Positions 1-9,671 are shown, counted from the stretch's first letter. The stretch: DNA of 64,000 nt from M55B144 sp964550615 (GCA_964550615.1 CAZKAB010000007.1:1-64000), one strand, 5' to 3'. Notes: generated by a model from the letters alone, not told the origin. Numbers and translations: made by a program.

Positions 1-72
1 CCAGCGTAGCTCAATTGGCAGAGCAACTGACTTGTAATCAGTAGGTTGCCAGTTCAACTCTGGCCGCTGGCT
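1..72 (+). tRNA. tRNA-Thr (anticodon TGT), lacking its first base
   Basis: The anticodon loop reads CTTGTAA, giving TGT. The T arm (48-64) and the 3' acceptor strand (65-71) are intact. The acceptor would pair with a G just before position 1, so the gene is cut by one base at the window edge. It heads a tRNA-Thr/tRNA-Tyr/tRNA-Thr cluster in front of tuf, a classic arrangement. Confidence 0.93.
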
Positions 73-89
73 CAGGTTTTCTTTGCTTT

Positions 90-171
90 GGAGGGGTACC
101 GAAGTGGCCAAACGGGGCGGACTGTAAATCCGTTGGCGACGCCTACGGGGGTTCGAATCCCTCCCCCTCCA
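90..171 (+). tRNA. tRNA-Tyr (anticodon GTA)
   Basis: The acceptor GGAGGGG pairs with CCCCTCC, the anticodon loop is CTGTAAA and there is a long variable arm, as expected for bacterial tRNA-Tyr. At 82 nt it is a class II tRNA. It lies 17 nt after the first tRNA-Thr and is probably co-transcribed with it. Confidence 0.95.
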
Positions 172-228
172 CTTGGCAAACCTTGGGGGTTGCGGTTAAA
201 CTCCGTGCAATCACGGGGCGATCGGAAC

Positions 229-301
229 GCCCGTGTAGCTCAGTAGGTAGAGCACCCCCTTGGTAAGGGGGAGGTCATCGGTTCGAATCCGATCGCGGGC
301 T
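229..301 (+). tRNA. tRNA-Thr (anticodon GGT)
   Basis: The acceptor GCCCGTG (229-235) pairs with CGCGGGC (294-300) through one G-T wobble, and the anticodon loop is CTTGGTA. It lies directly upstream of tuf. The tRNA-Gly that often sits between Tyr and Thr in this cluster in other bacteria is absent from the 57-nt gap. Confidence 0.95.
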
Positions 302-364
302 CTTGTAGCGAGAGCATCCCAGTTTTCGCGACGTCACGTCAACACGTTTAAGGAGGTTTTGTGG

Positions 365-1561
<1,197 letters not shown>

Positions 1562-1571
1562 GTGATAGACA

Positions 1572-1736
1572 ATGGCTAAGAAAGGCGAGACGGTAATCGT
1601 CGCCACACTAGCGTGTAGCGATTGTGGTCGCAGGAATTACCATACGCGGCGAAACAAGAGAAACGTACGCGAGAAGCTGAGCCTGAACAAGTACTGTAAG
1701 TGGTGTCGACATCACACCACTCACAAGGAGGTCTAG
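1572..1736 (+). CDS. rpmG: 50S ribosomal protein L33
   Basis: A 54-aa basic protein starting MAKKGETV, eleven nt after tuf. It has two cysteine pairs (CSDC and CKWC) that would bind zinc, so it is the zinc-containing form of L33, a small protein near the ribosomal E site. The tuf-rpmG-tRNA-Trp-secE-nusG order is conserved in many bacteria. It is too short for standard ORF cut-offs but clear from sequence and context. Confidence 0.95.
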   Translation: MAKKGETVIVATLACSDCGRRNYHTRRNKRNVREKLSLNKYCKWCRHHTTHKEV

Positions 1737-1753
1737 TTCGCTGGATCTCTCCT

Positions 1754-1826
1754 AGGCCCGTAGCTCAATTGGCAGAGCGTCCGACTCCAAATCGGAAGGC
1801 TGGGGGTTCGATTCCTCCCGGGCCTG
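1754..1826 (+). tRNA. tRNA-Trp (anticodon CCA)
   Basis: The acceptor AGGCCCG (1754-1760) pairs with CGGGCCT (1819-1825), the discriminator base is G, and the anticodon loop CTCCAAA gives CCA. It sits between rpmG and secE, its usual place in this operon. Confidence 0.95.
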
Positions 1827-1857
1827 CTACGTAGTTTTTGCGAAAAAGGAGACTTGG

Positions 1858-2046
1858 ATGCTTGAGAAGATCACGAGCTTCTTGAAAGGGGTTCGTAGCG
1901 AGGTGGGTCGGGTAACCTGGCCTACACGCAACGAGGTTATCTCCCTTACAGGCCTGATTCTTGTGTTCGTCGTCATACTGACGATCTACATCTGGGGAGT
2001 GGATACGATCGTGCAGGCTCTCCTCAGGGTCTTCATACAGATCTAA
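1858..2046 (+). CDS. secE: Preprotein translocase subunit SecE
   Basis: A 62-aa single-span SecE, which clamps SecY in the SecYEG channel. It shows the amphipathic segment with the conserved EVGRVTWPTRNEV stretch (about residues 15-27), then one transmembrane helix (about 30-55). This is the short form typical outside the enterobacteria. It starts at an ATG after AAAAGGAG and lies 7 nt upstream of nusG. Confidence 0.96.
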   Translation: MLEKITSFLKGVRSEVGRVTWPTRNEVISLTGLILVFVVILTIYIWGVDTIVQALLRVFIQI

Positions 2047-2053
2047 CACAATT

Positions 2054-3166
2054 ATGCAGATGAAAAAGTGGTATGCGATCCAGACGTACGCTGGCTCGGA
2101 GCTGAAGGTCAGGGATGACCTCAACGAGCGAATACGCAAGCGTGGGTTGGAAGATCGCGTTGAGGCTTTCAATGTAGACGATGAAAGAACCTTCTTCCTC
2201 GTTCCCGTGGAAGAGGTTATCACGTCACGCAGCCGCCGCGGAGCGGGAACTGAGTACCGTATTCCGTACGAGTACGACTTGGTGGCAAAGCCCAACGAAC
2301 GGGTGCAACGCGGGGAGACGATAGCCCGCAAGCCCCCGCGCCACATGGATGCGGATGCACGGGTGGTGGAACTTGAATCGCTGCAGCGCGTAATCGTCGA
2401 AATGACGAATCGTAACGAGGAAGAGTTCCTTATCCCCGGCGACAAGCGCATCCGCCGCGATATCCGCGTGGGAGAGAAGATACGAAATGGTGTTCCTCTC
2501 ACGTCCGACAGCGACGAGCGATATGTGGTGACAAACAAGGGCAGAATTGTGCTCCGCGACAAGGTCCGCCGCGTCACGTTCGAATACTCGGACGAAAAGC
2601 AGAAGACTCGAGTAATCCCTGAGAAGTACATCGGGAAGGTGCGAAAGGGGATGCAATTGGCTGAGGGAGCGTTGATCGAGATGGAAGATCAGATCAACAG
2701 CCGCGCCTCCGGGTTGCTCAAGGTGAAGGAATACAAGGACAAGCGCGTCATCACAATCCAGCGAATCGAGAAGCGGCGCTTGTTCCCCGGCTATGTATTT
2801 AGCCGCATGGGTCTTGATATTGAAGAGATGATGGCGCTGATCGACGGTGTGCGCGGAGCCGTACGCTACGTTGGATCGCGTTTCAAGCCTGCGCCAATCG
2901 AAGGGCCGGAAATGAAGCTCATCAAGCGCAAGGTGGGGTTGTTGGAGATCCCAACCGCCGCCTCCGCCACCGCCACCGGCGAGCCAAAGATAGAAGTTGA
3001 CTTCTCGGTTGGAGAGGTAGTGGAAATCGTGGAAGGCCCGTTCGCTGATTTCACCGGCGAGATAAGAGAGATCGACAAGGATTCCGAGGAAGTGACCCTG
3101 ATGGTCAAGATCTTCGGCCGCGAGACTCCGGTTCGTCTTGGTTTCGATGGAATTGAGAAGCTGTAG
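2054..3166 (+). CDS. nusG: Transcription termination/antitermination protein NusG with a large insertion
   Basis: NusG couples RNA polymerase to Rho and the ribosome. The N-terminal (NGN) domain begins KKWYAIQTYAGSE. It is interrupted after about residue 57 and resumes near residue 239 with RRLFPGYVFSRM. The KOW domain occupies about 313-370. The roughly 180-residue insert raises the length to 370 aa, against about 180 in E. coli. A comparable inserted domain is known in Thermotoga maritima NusG. The insert is rich in basic and acidic residues. Start is ATG 2054 or ATG 2060; neither has a strong ribosome binding site. Confidence 0.95.
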   Translation: MQMKKWYAIQTYAGSELKVRDDLNERIRKRGLEDRVEAFNVDDERTFFLVPVEEVITSRSRRGAGTEYRIPYEYDLVAKPNERVQRGETIARKPPRHMDADARVVELESLQRVIVEMTNRNEEEFLIPGDKRIRRDIRVGEKIRNGVPLTSDSDERYVVTNKGRIVLRDKVRRVTFEYSDEKQKTRVIPEKYIGKVRKGMQLAEGALIEMEDQINSRASGLLKVKEYKDKRVITIQRIEKRRLFPGYVFSRMGLDIEEMMALIDGVRGAVRYVGSRFKPAPIEGPEMKLIKRKVGLLEIPTAASATATGEPKIEVDFSVGEVVEIVEGPFADFTGEIREIDKDSEEVTLMVKIFGRETPVRLGFDGIEKL

Positions 3167-3187
3167 TGTTTAAGAGTAGGAGGTAGG

Positions 3188-3619
3188 ATGGCGAAGAATG
3201 CAATTGCGAAGATAAATCTACATATTCCGGCCGGACAGGCGACGCCGGCCCCACCGGTCGGCCCGGCGTTGGGTGAGCACAAGCTGAACATCATGGACTT
3301 CTGCAAAAAGTTCAACGAGGCGACCAAGGGAGAGACTCCGGGAGTAATAATCCCTGTCGTTATTTCGGTGTATATGGATCGCAGCTTCGACTTCATCCTC
3401 AAACAGCCGCCCGCCGCGGAGTTGATTAAGATGGCCGCGGGGATAAAATCTGGTTCTCCCGAACCGAACCGCACAAAGGTCGCCAAGATCACGACCGAGC
3501 AGGTCAAGCGAATCGCAGAGCGCAAGCTTCCCGATCTGAACACGTACAAGCTGGAAGCAGCGATCGAGATCGTCAAGGGAACCGCGCGGAACATGGGAGT
3601 TGAGGTGGTCGAGAGGTGA
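3188..3619 (+). CDS. rplK: 50S ribosomal protein L11
   Basis: L11, 143 aa, forms the GTPase-associated centre with 23S rRNA and contacts EF-G and release factors. The conserved N-terminal sequence (INLHIPAGQATPAPPVGPALG) and the C-terminal RNA-binding domain are present at normal length. AGGAGG precedes the ATG. The stop codon overlaps the GTG start of rplA, implying translational coupling. Confidence 0.98.
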   Translation: MAKNAIAKINLHIPAGQATPAPPVGPALGEHKLNIMDFCKKFNEATKGETPGVIIPVVISVYMDRSFDFILKQPPAAELIKMAAGIKSGSPEPNRTKVAKITTEQVKRIAERKLPDLNTYKLEAAIEIVKGTARNMGVEVVER

Positions 3620-4323
3620 AACACGGTAAGCGATATCAAGCTGCGGCGGCATTGCTTGACCCGCAGAGCACGTATGTTCTCGACGAGGCGATTGAGAAGC
3701 TGAAAGCGTCGGGCACATCCTCGTTTGACGAAACCGCGGAGGTCTCGTTGAATCTGGGGATAAAGGCCACCCAGGTCATCGTGCGCGGCACATGCAGCCT
3801 GCCGCATGGCACCGGTCAGACTGTCCGCGTTCTCGCCTTTGCCAAAGGCGAAAGCCAGACCGAGGCTGAACAGGCCGGAGCCGACTACGTAGGCGGAGAC
3901 GATCTGGCAAAGAAGATCGCAGACGGCTGGTTGGAGTTCGACAAGGTTGTTGCCACCCCTGATATGATGTCGGTGGTCGGAAAGCTCGGCAAGATTCTCG
4001 GGCCGCGCTCGCTGATGCCGAGTCCGAAGAGCGGAACCGTGACCAAAGACATTGGAAAGGTGGTCGCTGAGTTGAAGAAGGGAATGGTAGAGTTCCGTAG
4101 CGACCGGCATGGGACCATCCACTCCATCTTCGGCAAGGTTTCTTTCGACGCCGCTGCGCTCAAGGAGAACCTGATCGCCATGATCAGAAGCATCTCCGAG
4201 CGTAAACCGGAAGAGGGCGTCAAGGGCCGCTTCATTAAGAAAGTCAGCATCTCCTCGACAATGGGGCCGGGAATCGTGCTCGATCTCGGCGAGGTGACGA
4301 CGATCACAGAGCAAGAGAACTAG
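3616..4323 (+). CDS. rplA: 50S ribosomal protein L1
   Basis: L1, 235 aa, forms the mobile L1 stalk and in many bacteria represses its own rplKA mRNA. It starts with GTG inside the rplK stop (GTGA overlap). The conserved region GKLGKILGPRSLMPSPKSGTV lies in the middle domain. Length is normal. rplJ follows 10 nt downstream. Confidence 0.98.
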   Translation: MKHGKRYQAAAALLDPQSTYVLDEAIEKLKASGTSSFDETAEVSLNLGIKATQVIVRGTCSLPHGTGQTVRVLAFAKGESQTEAEQAGADYVGGDDLAKKIADGWLEFDKVVATPDMMSVVGKLGKILGPRSLMPSPKSGTVTKDIGKVVAELKKGMVEFRSDRHGTIHSIFGKVSFDAAALKENLIAMIRSISERKPEEGVKGRFIKKVSISSTMGPGIVLDLGEVTTITEQEN

Positions 4324-4333
4324 GAGTTAAGAG

Positions 4334-4864
4334 ATGCCGACGCAAGCGAAGATAGATGAAGTCGCTCTCCTGAAGGACAAATTCTCCAGGGCAGCATCGT
4401 TGGTACTCGCCAACTACCGTGGGCTCACCGCCAATGAAATGGTCGCGCTTCGCGAGAGGTTCACCAAGCAGGGGCTCGAGTACCGGGTAGTGAAAGATAC
4501 GTTGGCACGCATCGCCGCCGGCGAAGCAGGGCTTGACGAGGATTTCGCCGAGCTGCTGGCCGGGCCGATCGGTGTGGCGATCGGATACGAGGATCCGGTG
4601 CTGACGTTCAAGCTTTCCGAGGACTGCCGTAAGGAGTATCCCTCCAGATATGCAATCAAGGGAGGGCTGTTCGAGGGGACGGTTGTTCAAGAAGATGAGG
4701 TGAAGCGTTACGCAACGCTCCTCTCCCGTGAAGAGCTGCTGGCGAAACTGGCGATGCTCCTGCAAAGCCCGATGAAAGCCCTGGCAGTAATGCTCAATGG
4801 GAAGATCCGGGAGCTGGCGATACTGCTGGGCGAAGTAAAGAAACAACGTGAACAATCAGGATAA
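4334..4864 (+). CDS. rplJ: 50S ribosomal protein L10
   Basis: L10, 176 aa, anchors the L7/L12 dimers on the ribosome. The N-terminal domain contains the typical stretch LVLANYRGLTANEM and the C-terminal helix carries the L12 binding sites. It is spaced 12 nt from rplL with AAGGAGG between them. In other bacteria L10-L12 autoregulates this part of the operon. I did not find a clear leader structure in the 10-nt rplA-rplJ gap. Confidence 0.97.
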   Translation: MPTQAKIDEVALLKDKFSRAASLVLANYRGLTANEMVALRERFTKQGLEYRVVKDTLARIAAGEAGLDEDFAELLAGPIGVAIGYEDPVLTFKLSEDCRKEYPSRYAIKGGLFEGTVVQEDEVKRYATLLSREELLAKLAMLLQSPMKALAVMLNGKIRELAILLGEVKKQREQSG

Positions 4865-4876
4865 GGAGGAGTAATA

Positions 4877-5257
4877 ATGGGTAAACAGGAGATCCTTCAA
4901 GAGATCGAGAACATGACGGTGAAGGACCTGGCCGATCTGGTAGAGATGATTGAGGAGCGATTCAACGTCTCCGCCGCAATGGCCGCCCCAGTCGCCGTTG
5001 CCGCTGCTCCCGGAGCCGGCGCCGATGGCGCAGAAGCCGCTGCAGAGGAGTACAAAGTCGTCCTCACGAACCCTGGCCAGAAGAAAATCCAGGTTATCAA
5101 GGAAGTCAAGGAGATCACCGGCAAGGGCCTCAAGGAGTGCAAAGATCTCGTCGACAAGCTTCCTGCAACAATCAAAGAGAATGTGGGCCCCGATGAGGCA
5201 GCCAGTCTCAAAGAAAAGCTCGAAGCGGCGGGAGCCGAGGTCGAACTCCAGCAGTAG
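4877..5257 (+). CDS. rplL: 50S ribosomal protein L7/L12
   Basis: L7/L12, 126 aa, is the multicopy stalk protein that recruits translation factors. The N-terminal dimerisation domain (1-33), an Ala/Gly-rich hinge (about 34-55) and the conserved C-terminal factor-binding domain with KIQVIKEVKEITGKGLKE are all clear. A strong hairpin follows before rpoB. Confidence 0.98.
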   Translation: MGKQEILQEIENMTVKDLADLVEMIEERFNVSAAMAAPVAVAAAPGAGADGAEAAAEEYKVVLTNPGQKKIQVIKEVKEITGKGLKECKDLVDKLPATIKENVGPDEAASLKEKLEAAGAEVELQQ

Positions 5258-5285
5258 ATCTGAGCTTGTGTGCAGTTTTCTACGC

Positions 5286-5315
5286 TCTGCCTTAAGGCAC
5301 TCGCCTTAGGGCAGA
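5286..5315 (+). terminator. Attenuator-like hairpin between rplL and rpoB
   Basis: A 13-bp stem (5286-5298 with 5303-5315, one G-T wobble, 4-nt loop) is followed by a T-rich run (TTCTTTT). It lies in the rplL-rpoB gap. In E. coli a partial terminator at the same place lowers rpoB expression relative to the ribosomal genes, so the same role is likely here. Confidence 0.75.
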
Positions 5316-5333
5316 ACGTTCTTTTGGAGGAGG

Positions 5334-8300
5334 ATGATGAAGCATCGAGAGCGGCGGTCCTACGGACGGATAAAGGAAACCCTCCCCCCACCGGGTCTAC
5401 TACAGGACATCAAAGATTCCTTTCGCAAGTTCATCGACGAGGGTATTGTGCGTGCCTTTGCCGATGTCTCTCCAATTGAGGGGCACGGAAAGGACGGGCT
5501 GGTTTTGGAACTCGTCGATCCGTACTTGGGAGAAGCGCGGAACACCGAGGCCGAATGCAAAGACAAAGACCTCACTTACTCGCGGCCATTGCGAGTTACC
5601 GCGCGTCTGTTTCAAGAAGGCAAGCTGAATCAAGAGACAGAGCTGTACATCGGGGATTTCCCGATGATGACCAACCGCGGCACGTTGATCATCAATGGCT
5701 CGGAAAATGCTCTGGTCAACGAACTTACCCGCTCTCCAGGCGTGTATTTCACCCAAGAAGAGCCAACCAAGTACCGGGGGCACATCCTCCCCGAATTGGG
5801 GGCATGGCTGGAAATCCTCCTCGACACCAAACGCGGACACGTGCAGGCGAACATCGACCGCAAAGGGAAAGTGCTTGTCACCGTCCTGCTCAAGGCATTG
5901 GGTTTCGACGAGGCAGCCATCCGCTCGTACTACAGCTACGAAGTCTCGCCGGTCACTGCAGAGACATTGGCCCCGCATGTCGGGCGCCGCGCGGCACACG
6001 CCGTACAAAACGGTGACAAGTTGCTTCTAGCAGCGGGCGAGCAGATGCAGGAAGAGCATCTGGAGACGCTGGTGGCAGCAAAACTCGAATCGATGAAGTT
6101 CGTCAATCCGTTCATCCAAAAGACACTGGACGAGGATCAGATTACAACGCAGGAAGACGCCTTGCGCGCAGTGTACCATCGCCTTCGGCCTTCCGATCGC
6201 GCGTCGTCGGCGCAGATGGGGGAGTACCTGGAGAACCTGTACTTCCACCCGTCGAGCTATCACTTGTCAGCGGTGGGCCGGTTTAAGGTGAATCGCAAGC
6301 TCGGACTGGAACTGAAACAGAAGGCTCTCTACGTTGCGGATATCGTGCGCACGATCGAATACCTTCTGCGCGTTCCAGGCAATGCTGTCCTTATCGATGA
6401 AAAAGACCACTTGGCGAACAAGCGGGTGAAGCTTCCGGGCGAATTGGCGGAAAACGCCCTCCGTACCGGGCTAGTTAGGATGGCTCGCATCGCACGCGAT
6501 AAGCTATCGAAGTACGCACTCGATGAGAAAGATACGATCCGCCGCATAATCTCCACCCGCACTGTACAGGGAGCGATAAATCAGCTGTTCTATACCGGCC
6601 GTTTCTCCCAGTTTCTCGAGCAGACAAACCCGCTTACCGAGCTTACGCACAAGCGCCGTCTGAGCGCGCTCGGTGGAGGGTTAACAAAGCGTCGCGCCAA
6701 GATTGAGGTTCGCGACGTTCATTCTTCGCACTACTCACGCATCTGCCCAATCGAAACGCCGGAAGGTCAAAACATCGGCCTGATCACATCGCTCGCCTGC
6801 TATGCAAAGGTGAACGAACACGGGTTCCTCGTTGCCCCTTATTACAGGGTCGAAAAAGGGAAAGTCTCCAGCGAAGTAGTGTACCTGATGGCCGACGAAG
6901 AAGAACGCTACAAGATCGCACCGGCAACCACGCCTATCAGCAAGACAGGCAAACTCCTTGGCGAACGGATTGAGGTGCGTACCGGTCATGAGGACGTCTA
7001 TCTCGTTCCGCCGGAAGAGGTCGATTTCGTCGGTACGTCGCCAAAGGCGCTCGTCGGTGTTTCATCGGCGCTGATTCCGTTTCTGGAGCATGATGACTCG
7101 AACCGCGCATTGATGGGTGCAAACATGCAGCGCCAATCAGTACCACTGTTGCGACCGGAGGCGCCATTCGTGGGTACGGGCCTCGAGCGTCAGGCAGCGA
7201 TGGACTCGGGGATGCTTCTTCTCGCCGAGGAAGATGGCGTGGTTAAGGAAGTCGACGCCCGCCATATCGTTGTGCAGAAGGCACGCAAGAAGCTGGAATA
7301 TCCGCTAATGAACTTCGAGCGCTCCAACCAAGATACCGTTCTCTATCACCGTCCGGTGGTGAATGCCGGCGATAAGGTAAAGGCGGGGGATCTTCTCGCC
7401 GACGGACCGTCGAGCGATCAAGGCGAGCTCGCCCTCGGACGAAACCTGCTCGTAGGCGTTCTCCCATTCGAAGGATACAACTACGAGGACGCGATCGTTA
7501 TCAGCGAACGCATCGTGCGCGAGGATCTGCTCGACTCATTGCACATCGAAGAGTTCGAGGTGAAGGCGGAGGAGACAAAACTCGGCCCGGAAGAGATCAC
7601 GGCCGACATCCCCAATATCTCGAAGGAAGATCTGAAGAATCTTGACGAAAACGGAATCGTGCGCGTGGGGACTGTTGTGCGCACCGGCGACATTCTCGTC
7701 GGCAAGATTACACCCAAGGGCGAATCAGAGCCGACGCCGGAGGAGAAGATTTTCCGTTCCATCTTCGGTGAGCGTGCGCGCAACGTAAAGAACACGTCCT
7801 TGCGGATGGTACCGGTATCCGGCACAGCAAAGGTTATCAAGGTGAAGCAGTTCTCCCGCGACCAAGGAGACGAACTGGACGCCGGGGTAAATGAGCTCGT
7901 CAAGGTGTTCGTAGCGCAGCGGAAAAAGATCTCAGTGGGAGACAAGCTGGCTGGCCGTCACGGAAACAAGGGCGTCATATCTACGATCCGCCCGGTGGAG
8001 GACATGCCGTTCCTCCCCGATGGCACACCGCTCGACGTCGTCCTCAACCCGATGGGAGTTCCGTCGCGCATGAACTTGGGACAGGTTCTAGAGGCAAACC
8101 TGGGCTGGCTGGCGCAGCTGAAGGGGGAGCTGGTCGCAACGCCGATCTTCGACGGCGCCAAAGAAGACGAGATCTTGGAAGAGCTGCACGACGTTCGCGT
8201 AAAGATCGGATTGGACGAGGGCGACAACTACGACGGCAAGGTCGTTCTTCGCGATGGCCGCACCGGTAAGCCGTTCGCTCGCCCGGTCACTGTCGGGTCG

Positions 8301-8666
8301 ATGTACATTCTCAAGCTCGAACACATAGCTGATGAGAAAATCCATGCTCGCTCGACCGGCCCGTATGCGCTGATCACACAGCAACCGCTCGGCGGGAAAG
8401 CGCAGTTCGGCGGGCAGAGACTGGGAGAGATGGAGGTGTGGGCGTTGGAAGCATACGGTGCATCCGCTCTGTTACAGGAGATGCTCACCCTGAAGTCCGA
8501 CGACACACGCGGGCGCATCCAGCTCTACAAGGCGATACTCAAAGGTGAGGAATACCCGGAACCGGGCCTGCCGGAATCTTTCCGCGTCCTGGTGCGCGAG
8601 CTCCGCAGCCTCGGCCTCAATCCACGCATGTTCGATAAGAATGACCGAGAACTCGACATCAGCTGA
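5334..8666 (+). CDS. rpoB: DNA-directed RNA polymerase beta subunit
   Basis: RpoB, 1110 aa, forms the RNA polymerase active-site cleft with beta prime. Conserved blocks include the rifampicin-pocket region ending ICPIETPEGQNIGLI, the stretch GRHGNKGV near the active site, and MEVWALEAYGA near the C-terminus. It is shorter than E. coli RpoB (1342 aa), consistent with the absence of lineage-specific inserts. GGAGGAGG precedes two adjacent ATGs (5334 and 5337). Unusually, rpoC does not follow; a NUDIX gene overlaps its last 26 nt instead. Confidence 0.97.
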   Translation: MMKHRERRSYGRIKETLPPPGLLQDIKDSFRKFIDEGIVRAFADVSPIEGHGKDGLVLELVDPYLGEARNTEAECKDKDLTYSRPLRVTARLFQEGKLNQETELYIGDFPMMTNRGTLIINGSENALVNELTRSPGVYFTQEEPTKYRGHILPELGAWLEILLDTKRGHVQANIDRKGKVLVTVLLKALGFDEAAIRSYYSYEVSPVTAETLAPHVGRRAAHAVQNGDKLLLAAGEQMQEEHLETLVAAKLESMKFVNPFIQKTLDEDQITTQEDALRAVYHRLRPSDRASSAQMGEYLENLYFHPSSYHLSAVGRFKVNRKLGLELKQKALYVADIVRTIEYLLRVPGNAVLIDEKDHLANKRVKLPGELAENALRTGLVRMARIARDKLSKYALDEKDTIRRIISTRTVQGAINQLFYTGRFSQFLEQTNPLTELTHKRRLSALGGGLTKRRAKIEVRDVHSSHYSRICPIETPEGQNIGLITSLACYAKVNEHGFLVAPYYRVEKGKVSSEVVYLMADEEERYKIAPATTPISKTGKLLGERIEVRTGHEDVYLVPPEEVDFVGTSPKALVGVSSALIPFLEHDDSNRALMGANMQRQSVPLLRPEAPFVGTGLERQAAMDSGMLLLAEEDGVVKEVDARHIVVQKARKKLEYPLMNFERSNQDTVLYHRPVVNAGDKVKAGDLLADGPSSDQGELALGRNLLVGVLPFEGYNYEDAIVISERIVREDLLDSLHIEEFEVKAEETKLGPEEITADIPNISKEDLKNLDENGIVRVGTVVRTGDILVGKITPKGESEPTPEEKIFRSIFGERARNVKNTSLRMVPVSGTAKVIKVKQFSRDQGDELDAGVNELVKVFVAQRKKISVGDKLAGRHGNKGVISTIRPVEDMPFLPDGTPLDVVLNPMGVPSRMNLGQVLEANLGWLAQLKGELVATPIFDGAKEDEILEELHDVRVKIGLDEGDNYDGKVVLRDGRTGKPFARPVTVGSMYILKLEHIADEKIHARSTGPYALITQQPLGGKAQFGGQRLGEMEVWALEAYGASALLQEMLTLKSDDTRGRIQLYKAILKGEEYPEPGLPESFRVLVRELRSLGLNPRMFDKNDRELDIS

Positions 8667-9144
8667 CGAGGGCCCTGCTTGTCAGGGCCCTTCCGCACAA
8701 GAGACCGTTCAACAGGCATCCGCTGAACGATCGGCGGGATTCGTGCTATATTCGGAAAGCGAACGAGGAAGGCACTATCTCCTCCTGCGACACCGTTATG
8801 GGGGGCACTGGGGAGCGCCCAAGGGGCACATCGAGGCGGGCGAGAGCGAAACGCAGGCCGCCTTGCGTGAGACGCGTGAGGAGACGGGATTCCAGAACAT
8901 CGAGCCGATTCGCGGCTTCCGCGCTGTGAGCCGCTATTACTTCACGCGAAACCACCGTACGGTGTTCAAAGAAGCGGTCTATTTCCTCGGCCGTGTCGCT
9001 CTCGCCGACCCAGCATTGTCCCGTGAGCACACGGATGCCAAGTGGCTTGCGTACAACGAAGCGCTCGCAACTATCTCATATGACGACACGCGCGATATCC
9101 TTACCCGCGCGGAGGCATGGTTGAATAATGGATCAGCTGAATGA
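8641..9144 (+). CDS. NUDIX hydrolase
   Basis: A NUDIX pyrophosphohydrolase of about 167 aa. The complete Nudix box (G-x5-E-x7-REUxEExGU) is visible as GHIEAGESETQAALRETREE followed by TGF. The preceding YGGHWGAPKG resembles diadenosine tetraphosphate hydrolases and related house-cleaning enzymes; the substrate cannot be fixed. The only in-frame ATG upstream of the domain is at 8641, inside the end of rpoB; a GTG at 8743 would truncate the first beta strand. The segment between rpoB and the domain looks unstructured, so the start is uncertain. It overlaps the next gene by 17 nt. Confidence 0.88.
   Translation: MTENSTSADEGPACQGPSAQETVQQASAERSAGFVLYSESERGRHYLLLRHRYGGHWGAPKGHIEAGESETQAALRETREETGFQNIEPIRGFRAVSRYYFTRNHRTVFKEAVYFLGRVALADPALSREHTDAKWLAYNEALATISYDDTRDILTRAEAWLNNGSAE
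8669..8691. terminator. Palindromic hairpin immediately after rpoB
   Basis: AGGGCCCTG (8669-8677) and its exact complement CAGGGCCCT (8683-8691) enclose a 5-nt loop three bases past the rpoB stop. There is no U-tract, so it may be a weak terminator or an mRNA-protecting structure. It lies inside the NUDIX frame if that gene starts at 8641. Confidence 0.5.
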
Positions 9145-9499
9145 AGATACGAATCGAGTAGAAGAATTCCTTCGGCGCCGAGCATCGGAGAACGAGCGCC
9201 TACTTGCGCAGGCGAATCTTCCTATCAAGCGTTTCTTCGCATTGGATGCAGACGTATACTCCGACGGCGCGTTGACGAGGAAGCAGAAGGAACTTATCGG
9301 ACTCACCGCTTCGGCCGTACTCAGATGTGATGATTGCATCACGTATCACCTCGTTCGCGCGCGCGAGCATGAAGCAACTGATGACGAGATCAAAGAGGCG
9401 CTCGCCATCGCTCTCATCGTGGGCGGATCGATCACCATACCACATCTACGAAGAGCTTTCGCTCTTCTGGATCAGCCGGACATTACCCCACAGGGATAA
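9128..9499 (+). CDS. AhpD-like carboxymuconolactone decarboxylase-family protein
   Basis: A 123-aa protein of the CMD/AhpD fold. The redox motif CDDCITYH (C-x2-C-x3-H) lies near residue 66, matching the peroxidase-associated thiol motif of AhpD relatives. The following helix (IKEALAIALIVGG) is also typical. It overlaps the NUDIX gene by 17 nt, so the two are probably co-translated. Family members act in peroxide defence or as small-molecule decarboxylases; here an antioxidant thiol role is likely, but the partner is unknown. Confidence 0.85.
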   Translation: MDQLNEDTNRVEEFLRRRASENERLLAQANLPIKRFFALDADVYSDGALTRKQKELIGLTASAVLRCDDCITYHLVRAREHEATDDEIKEALAIALIVGGSITIPHLRRAFALLDQPDITPQG

Positions 9500-9671
9500 C
9501 CGATACGGTGGGTCCTTGGGATGATGTCTTGAGACACAGCCTGTGGCATTCTTGCGCTCCTCCCTGGTCCGCTTGCTACGTTCCTACCTGTGCCTGCTAG
9601 CATGCAGGGCCAATACCGCTGAGAAGTGACTTTTGCTCTGGCCTCTGCCATATCAAAGCAGTTCTCTGCGC

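Noticed and set aside
172..228. Expected tRNA-Gly between tRNA-Tyr and tRNA-Thr
   Set aside because: The 57-nt gap is too short and does not fold into a cloverleaf.
260..364. Upstream extension of the tuf reading frame
   Set aside because: It crosses the tRNA-Thr gene; the ATG at 365 has a good binding site and begins the conserved EF-Tu sequence.
2866..4314. 482-codon open frame antisense to nusG, rplK and rplA
   Set aside because: It is a mirror of strongly conserved ribosomal genes in a GC-rich frame; the translation has no family features.
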